64,000 bases of DNA from Fidelibacterota bacterium (lineage in GTDB: Bacteria > Pseudomonadota > Alphaproteobacteria > Rhodospirillales > Rhodospirillaceae), in the NCBI GenBank assembly GCA_947475895.1, contig CANJMF010000009.1:53443-117442 (forward strand), read 5' to 3'. Every line of letters begins with the position of its first letter. The first letter of the stretch is position 1. Positions 59,495-64,000 of the stretch are shown here, one piece after another. The notes beneath the pieces were generated by a model. It was given only the letters and a program-made list of their open reading frames with translations. It was not told where the DNA came from and ran no database searches. A program made the translations under genes and the position numbers.

Positions 59495-61018
59495 TTAGGT
59501 GCCGGCAAAAGCCCGTAAACGCTCCGCAACGCGTTGTAATGTTGGCCGCCAATCCATCTGCGCCTCTTGGCGAACGACGGTGACGCTGGGGTACCAGGGG
59601 GTCGTGTCGGTGTTATGGCCCCAATACCAGAACTTACCCACGCCTACCGGAACCATGACCCAGGTTGGAATCCCCAACCCGCCGGCAATGTGGGCGGTCG
59701 TATTGGACACCGTTACGACAAGGTCACACGCCGCAACCAGCGAGGCGACGCCGTCCAAATCCTCGCGCAAATCGAGACCGTCCACATGCAGAAGATCGAT
59801 TCCCTGCTCCTGTTTCAATTTTGTGCGCTCGGCCACCGTGTCGCCGTATTGCAAATCCACAAATCGCAAACCGGGTATGCGCAGGATTTCGGCCCATGAG
59901 TCGAGCGTCGTGCTCTTGTTCTCGCCGAACGCTATGTTTTTGCTGAGCCACGACATACCGACGAGTTTCTCGCCGGGTCGAAGATTGAGTTCCGCACGCA
60001 ATCTGTTGGCGCGGGCGCGATCGGTCTTGAGGTAGCTGCCTTGCGGAAAATGCGACTTATCATTGCGCAAATATTGCCCGAGACTGGCGATGGGAATTTG
60101 CGCCACAACATCGGGTGGATACGTCAAAACCGGGGGTATCGTACGTGCGACGACCTCGGCTGCGGGCGCGGAGCGTTTGAAGAGCGACACAAGGCGCGGA
60201 TCGGCTTCCCACAGGATGCGCAAACCGCGCGCTTGAAGGTCGCGAATCATATTGGCGTAAAGGATTTCGTCGCCGACGCCCTGTTCGCTAAACACGAGGA
60301 GCTTACCTTCGCCGAGATTTTGGCCCTGCCAGCGCGGCATCTTGTAATCGCGCGGCAGTAACGCATCGGCAACGGGACGGAATTCATACTCTTTCCAGCC
60401 TTCGGCGAAATCGCCCTTCATCAGCAAGACGATACCGAGATTTTTACGCGCTTGCGCAAGACTCGGTTGAAGTTTCAAGGCGTGCCGAATGGAAGCAATG
60501 GCCTCATCGAGCCGGCCCAAACCCCATAGGGCCATGCCGTAGTTGCTGTGCGCCTCGGCATAGGAGGGATCGTAAGCAAGCGCCCGACCTAGCTGCTCCA
60601 ATCCCTGTTGGAAGTGACCGCTTTTGACAAGCGAATCGCCAAGATTGTTGATGGGGCGGGAATTACCAGGCTGCAGCTCGACCGCACGCCTGAATGCCGG
60701 AATCGCTTCCGGGTGCCGGTGCAGCGCATTCAGCGTCACGCCCAAATTGTTTTGCGCGAGGCCATTGTTGGGATCGATGCGGACGGCGTCGCGCTGCATC
60801 GCCAGCGCCTCATCCATCTTGCCCTGACTGTAGAGAAGCACGCTGTAATTATTCAAAAGCATGCTGTCGGCAGGGTTGATCTCGTACGCGCGGCGATAAA
60901 ACATCGCCGCCTCATTCATGTGACCCGCTTGATGAAGCATGATCCCTTGCTGAAACGCTTGTGCAAAGACGGCACCGCCGCCGGTGACCGCTGCTTCTCG
61001 ACGCTGTTTGCGATTCAT
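59495..61018 (-). CDS. TPR-containing glycosyltransferase (GT9-like C-terminal domain)
   Basis: A 507-residue protein. Residues about 20-205 hold five or six TPRs, including AMFYRRAYEINPADSMLLNNYSVLLYSQGKMDEALAMQRDAVRIDPNNGLAQNNLGVTLNALHRHPEAI. From about 225 it has glycosyltransferase-like text: LLVFSEQGVGDEILYANMIRDLQARG, LVGMSWLSKNIAFGENKST and CDLVVTVSNTTAHIAGGLGIPTWVMVPVGVGKFWYWG, as in heptosyltransferase-like GT9 enzymes. Such TPR-GT proteins occur in protein O-glycosylation loci. It is the first gene of the leftward cluster. ATG 61018 or 61027 start. Confidence 0.9.
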   Translation of the reverse strand: MNRKQRREAAVTGGGAVFAQAFQQGIMLHQAGHMNEAAMFYRRAYEINPADSMLLNNYSVLLYSQGKMDEALAMQRDAVRIDPNNGLAQNNLGVTLNALHRHPEAIPAFRRAVELQPGNSRPINNLGDSLVKSGHFQQGLEQLGRALAYDPSYAEAHSNYGMALWGLGRLDEAIASIRHALKLQPSLAQARKNLGIVLLMKGDFAEGWKEYEFRPVADALLPRDYKMPRWQGQNLGEGKLLVFSEQGVGDEILYANMIRDLQARGLRILWEADPRLVSLFKRSAPAAEVVARTIPPVLTYPPDVVAQIPIASLGQYLRNDKSHFPQGSYLKTDRARANRLRAELNLRPGEKLVGMSWLSKNIAFGENKSTTLDSWAEILRIPGLRFVDLQYGDTVAERTKLKQEQGIDLLHVDGLDLREDLDGVASLVAACDLVVTVSNTTAHIAGGLGIPTWVMVPVGVGKFWYWGHNTDTTPWYPSVTVVRQEAQMDWRPTLQRVAERLRAFAGT

Positions 61019-61042
61019 GCCTGCCATCCGCCGCCGCCACAC

Positions 61043-61165
61043 CTGAGTGGCCGCTTCCCCAGAGCGAGTTTTACCGCGCGGGGTATTAAGTGTCTTTTAA
61101 TAGTGGCGCCGCAGCCCGGAGACGGTCAGATCCTGCTGAAATAATAACAAAATCAACAGGTTAAC
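61043..61165. other. spacer between two leftward genes
   Basis: A short 123-base region between DUF72 and the glycosyltransferase, with an A/T-rich end near 61130-61160 that may contain the cluster promoter; no motif is convincing. Confidence 0.25.
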
Positions 61166-61912
61166 CTATTTTTCAATGCGTTTTATGAGGGCCTGCGCGG
61201 CTGCAGGGGCGCGGACTTTCGCGCCGGAAATAAAATAGACGAACACGTCGCCGCGCTTGCCCCAGGTGACGGCCTGCTTCGCCCACTTTGTCATGGCGGC
61301 TGGCTTGTAGCCGGTCGGCACATCGTCGCTCGTCCGCATTAAACGCGCGTAGGTGAAGTCGGCAGTGGGCTCGTCGATTTTTGGAAATTCCTCGCCGTCG
61401 GCAAACACGATGGCGGCTTTATATTTGCGCGCAAGATCATAGAAGCGTTCGTCTTGAAACGTGGGGCTGCGGACTTCGAGTGCATGGCGCAACGGCAGGC
61501 GCCCCACTTGGCGCGGCAGGAGTTTAAGAAATTTCTCGAAATCGATAGGATCGAATTTTTTCGTTCCCATGAATTGCCAATTGATGGGGCCAAGGCGATC
61601 ACCGAGTTCGCTCAATCCCTGTTCAATAAACCGCGTGATGGATTCACCCGCATCGGCGAGGATGCGCCGGTTCGTGCAGTAGCGCGAGGCTTTGACGGCG
61701 AAGACAAACCCGTCCGGCGTTTCGTCACGCCATTTGGCCCACGAAGCAGGCTTGAACGTCGAATAATATGTGCCGTTGATTTCGATGGAGGTCAGTTGAC
61801 GGCTGGCGTATTCCAGCTCTTTCTTTTGCGTAAGGCTCTTGGGATAAAACACGCCGCGCCACGGCTCGAATGTCCATCCGCCGATCCCAACATAGATTTT
61901 ACCCTTCGCCAT
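61166..61912 (-). CDS. DUF72 domain protein
   Basis: A 248-residue TIM-barrel-like protein of DUF72: IYVGIGGWTFEPWRGVFYPKSLTQKKELEYASRQLTSIEINGTYYSTFKPASWAKWRDETPDGFVFAVKASR, FIEQGLSELGDRLGPINWQF, LRHALEVRSPTFQDERFY, and FTYARLMRTSDD with VFVYFISGAKVRAPAAAQALI at the end. DUF72 members are linked to nucleic acid or sugar metabolism in some reports, and function is open. ATG 61912 has AGGGTGAA just upstream on its strand, a good ribosome binding site. Confidence 0.92.
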   Translation of the reverse strand: MAKGKIYVGIGGWTFEPWRGVFYPKSLTQKKELEYASRQLTSIEINGTYYSTFKPASWAKWRDETPDGFVFAVKASRYCTNRRILADAGESITRFIEQGLSELGDRLGPINWQFMGTKKFDPIDFEKFLKLLPRQVGRLPLRHALEVRSPTFQDERFYDLARKYKAAIVFADGEEFPKIDEPTADFTYARLMRTSDDVPTGYKPAAMTKWAKQAVTWGKRGDVFVYFISGAKVRAPAAAQALIKRIEK

Positions 61913-62058
61913 TTCACCCTCGCTTCCTGATCGCCAACGGTGTCAGAGACAATAAAATCTGTCGAGCGTTTCAGACGTTGACGTGCGCGCCGGCGCGCGC
62001 ACTACTCTTGGTAAATCCGCAGCCAACATGACTGTTACATATCCTACGGGAGCACCCC

Positions 62059-63531
62059 ATGCAGCACTACGATCTGTTCATCGGCGGAAAGACAACCAAA
62101 CCGGCCAGCAACAAGTGGTTTGACACGAGCAACCCTTATACCGGCGAGGTTTGGGCCAAGATTCCTTATGGTGATGCTTCCGACGTCGATCGCGCCGTGA
62201 CCGCAGCAAGGACTGCGGGCGACGGCTGGGCCGCCATGAAGGCGAGCCAACGCGGTCACCTCCTGATGAAGCTCGCCGACCTTTTGGAGCGCAACGCTGA
62301 GCGTCTGGCCGAAATAGAAGTGCGCGACAACGGCAAGCTCTATGCCGAGATGCTGGGGCAGATGAAATATATCCCTCAGTGGTACCGCTATTACGGCGGC
62401 CTTGCCGACAAGGTGGAAGGCGCCGTCATCCCGACAGACAAAACCGGTATTTTCAATTTCACACGTCATGAGCCGTTGGGCGTGGTTGCCATGATCACGC
62501 CCTGGAACTCGCCATTATTTTTGCTATCGTTCAAATTGGCCCCGGCACTGGCAGCGGGTAATACCGCCGTCATCAAGCCGTCGGAATTCACATCGGCATC
62601 GGCTTTGGAGTTCGCGCAGTTGTGCAGCGAAGCGGGGTTGCCGGACGGTGTCGTCAATGTCGTCACGGGCTTTGGCGCGGATACGGGCGCTGCGCTCGTC
62701 GCGCACCCGGATGTCGCGATGGTTGCTTTTACCGGGTCGGATGCCGCGGGACAGAAAATCTACGAGCAAGCGGCGAAGGATTTGAAACACGTCTCGCTCG
62801 AACTCGGCGGTAAGTCGCCGAACATTGTCTTCGCCGACGCCGATATGGAAGCGGCCGTTGTCGGCGCTATCTCGGGCATTTTCGCAGCGACGGGACAGAC
62901 GTGCATCGCGGGCTCGCGTCTTTTGCTGCAGCGGTCCATTCACGATCAATTTGTCGAGAAGCTTCTAGCAATGGCCAAAACCGCCAAGATCGGCGACCCC
63001 ATGAAAGCCGATACGAACGTGGGTCCCGTGACGACGCCACCACAGTATAAAAAGGTGCTCGACTATATCGAAATCGCCAAGAAAGAAGGCGCTAAGTGTG
63101 TGCTCGGCGGCGCGCCGTACGCGGGGCCCGGAGCGAGCGGCGGACAGCTCGTGCAGCCGACCATTTTTACCGGCGTGCGCAACGATATGCGTATCGCCCA
63201 GGAAGAGGTTTTCGGACCAATATTGTCGGTCATCCCCTTCGAAGACGAAGCAGATGCAATCAAGATCGCAAACGACGTGAAATTCGGTCTCGCGGCCGGG
63301 GTTTGGACCAGTGACGTCGGTCGCATGATCCGCATGTCGGAAAAACTACGCGTTGGCACCGTGTGGGTGAACACCTATCGCGCCTTCAGTTATATGTCGC
63401 CGTTCGGCGGCTACAAACGCAGCGGTTTGGGGCGCGAAAACGGATTGGACGCGATCAAAGGTTTTTTACAAACCAAGACGGTTTGGATCGCGACCGAGCG
63501 CAACGTCGCCAGCCCGTTCGTGATGAAGTAG
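62059..63531 (+). CDS. NAD(P)-dependent aldehyde dehydrogenase
   Basis: A 490-residue aldehyde dehydrogenase. Catalytic residues are present: Asn in ITPWNSPLFLL, Glu in LELGGKSPNIVFADADMEAAV, Cys in IFAATGQTCIAGSRLLLQ (catalytic thiol, about residue 290). Also VWVNTYRAFSYMSPFGGYKRSGLGRENGLDAIKGFLQTKTVWI at the C-terminus. The family oxidises aldehydes to acids; the carboxylic or betaine-like substrate cannot be deduced. ATG 62059 with GGGAGCACC upstream. It is 146 bases from the divergent DUF72 gene. Confidence 0.95.
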   Translation: MQHYDLFIGGKTTKPASNKWFDTSNPYTGEVWAKIPYGDASDVDRAVTAARTAGDGWAAMKASQRGHLLMKLADLLERNAERLAEIEVRDNGKLYAEMLGQMKYIPQWYRYYGGLADKVEGAVIPTDKTGIFNFTRHEPLGVVAMITPWNSPLFLLSFKLAPALAAGNTAVIKPSEFTSASALEFAQLCSEAGLPDGVVNVVTGFGADTGAALVAHPDVAMVAFTGSDAAGQKIYEQAAKDLKHVSLELGGKSPNIVFADADMEAAVVGAISGIFAATGQTCIAGSRLLLQRSIHDQFVEKLLAMAKTAKIGDPMKADTNVGPVTTPPQYKKVLDYIEIAKKEGAKCVLGGAPYAGPGASGGQLVQPTIFTGVRNDMRIAQEEVFGPILSVIPFEDEADAIKIANDVKFGLAAGVWTSDVGRMIRMSEKLRVGTVWVNTYRAFSYMSPFGGYKRSGLGRENGLDAIKGFLQTKTVWIATERNVASPFVMK

Positions 63532-63578
63532 CGCAAGGCGCCGCGCGGAGGAGAAGATTAATCCGTGTTTTAGGGAAA

Positions 63579-63625
63579 TGGTGGGCGCAGTAGGATTCGA
63601 ACCTACGACCCGCTGATTAAGAGTC
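63579..63625 (-). tRNA. 3' half of tRNA-Lys (CTT), an integration-site remnant
   Basis: On the minus strand this block reads anticodon loop CTCTTAA, anticodon stem 3' strand TCAGC, variable loop GGGTC, T-arm GTAGGTTCGAATCCTAC, acceptor strand TGCGCCC and A-CCA, all as in tRNA-Lys(CTT). The sequence before the anticodon loop cannot make the stem partner or D-arm (CCATGGGA precedes it), so this is not a functional tRNA but the 3' duplicate left by site-specific integration. The intact gene should lie at the far end of the element, outside the window. Confidence 0.88.
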
Positions 63626-63827
63626 CCATGGTTTCAATCTCTGGCTTGGCCTCTTCCCTGCTAACTTTCCCATAACACGTTGTTTTTAAGTGTTTAATAT
63701 AACATCCTTCTTCCGTTAGGATACTTTACCTTCCGCTGCCCTACGCTATAATTGTCCGGTCAATGTCCGGTTCGTTCTTGGGTCGCTCGTTTTTGGCCCT
63801 TTGACCTACCGCCCAAGGGAGGCCGTG
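63579..63827. other. attachment-site region (attL) of an integrated element
   Basis: From the tRNA-Lys fragment to the integrase start no gene is seen. The composition becomes AT-rich immediately beyond the fragment (63670-63760). TGTCCGG recurs about ten bases apart around 63751-63767, a possible integrase or excisionase arm site. It separates the chromosomal aldehyde dehydrogenase from the element. Confidence 0.7.
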
Positions 63828-64000
63828 ATGAAATTCAAAGTCATGCGAGAAGGGGCAGTGAAAATTACCAAGGCCCGCATTGAGGCCGCTTGGCGGGGGC
63901 GGAAACACGGCCAAAGGCTGGTTTTGGGTGACCAGGACTGTCGCGGACTCGCCCTCGTTGTGGGTGCGACGAGTATGACTTGGCGTTTTGACTACAAACC
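63828..64000 (+). CDS. int: tyrosine-type integrase, N-terminal part (cut by window edge)
   Basis: An ATG at 63828 with AAGGGAGG six bases upstream opens a frame running to the window edge (57 codons). The text ITKARIEAAWRGRKHGQRLV, LGDQDCRGLALVVGATSMTWRFDYKP is the arm-DNA-binding DUF4102-like start of tyrosine recombinases from integrative elements and prophages. The catalytic domain is outside the window. It is transcribed away from the tRNA-Lys fragment, as usual for elements that use a tRNA 3' end. Confidence 0.87.
   Translation, partial: MKFKVMREGAVKITKARIEAAWRGRKHGQRLVLGDQDCRGLALVVGATSMTWRFDYK

Noticed and set aside
63579..63670. Complete functional tRNA-Lys on the minus strand
   Set aside because: The half upstream of the anticodon loop does not pair as acceptor, D-arm or anticodon stem, so only the 3' half remains. 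An intron was considered but the integrase explains it more simply.

Overview
The window looks like chromosomal DNA of a GC-rich alphaproteobacterium. The evidence is gene content and order: mutY / DciA-like / DsbA-type / smc; a split F0 ATP synthase operon with both b' and b subunits; ispH-thrB-rnhA; a long two-domain dCTP deaminase; and a split glycine decarboxylase (gcvPA/gcvPB) behind a glycine riboswitch. Genus cannot be fixed from the sequence alone.

Layout. 1-6.1 kb: the 5' part of a malic enzyme gene, a methyltransferase overlapping mutY, then (opposite strand) a DUF721/DciA-like gene, a MipA/OmpV outer-membrane protein and three tandem DsbA-like periplasmic thiol oxidoreductases, the first of which carries an apparent frameshift. 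6.2-9.7 kb: smc and a terminator. 10-12.7 kb: PAS protein, FemAB-like acyltransferase, small secreted protein, KTSC protein. 13-15.5 kb: atpI-atpB-atpE-atpF'-atpF. 15.6-18.5 kb: a 57-residue ORF, a PhoU-like regulator plus Pit phosphate transporter, and a YihY/BrkB membrane protein. 18.5-23.3 kb: glycine cleavage operon gcvT-gcvH-gcvPA-gcvPB, read leftward from a tandem glycine riboswitch. 23.4-31.6 kb: housekeeping genes (DUF1801, dCTP deaminase, lipoprotein, ispH, thrB, rnhA, YqgE, M16 peptidase, thrC).

31.7-40.3 kb: a cyclic-di-GMP protein with the order EAL-CBS-GGDEF, then a leftward run of GAF-SpoIIE phosphatase-histidine kinase-like ATPase, STAS protein, MlaE-like permease, MlaF-like ATPase, MlaD-like MCE protein and a PqiC-like lipoprotein. 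This joins a partner-switching module to a phospholipid transporter. A lipid A-type acyltransferase and a ferredoxin follow. 40.4-48.1 kb: PAS and Nudix proteins, a PotFGHI-type polyamine ABC importer, a hydrolase lacking the usual serine nucleophile, a nuclease-fold protein and a surface-antigen lipoprotein.

48.2-61.0 kb is the most unusual region. A leftward cluster holds a TPR glycosyltransferase, a type I secretion ABC transporter and its HlyD adaptor, a 1452-residue protein made entirely of a Thr/Ser-rich octapeptide repeat (with a superimposed exact 576-bp DNA period), a TPR-GT41 (SPINDLY/O-GlcNAc transferase-like) protein and a methyltransferase. I infer a secretion and O-glycosylation system for a repetitive surface or extracellular protein. 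61.2-63.5 kb: DUF72 protein and an aldehyde dehydrogenase. 63.6-64 kb: a 3' half of tRNA-Lys followed by a tyrosine integrase, which is the left edge of an integrated element continuing past the window.
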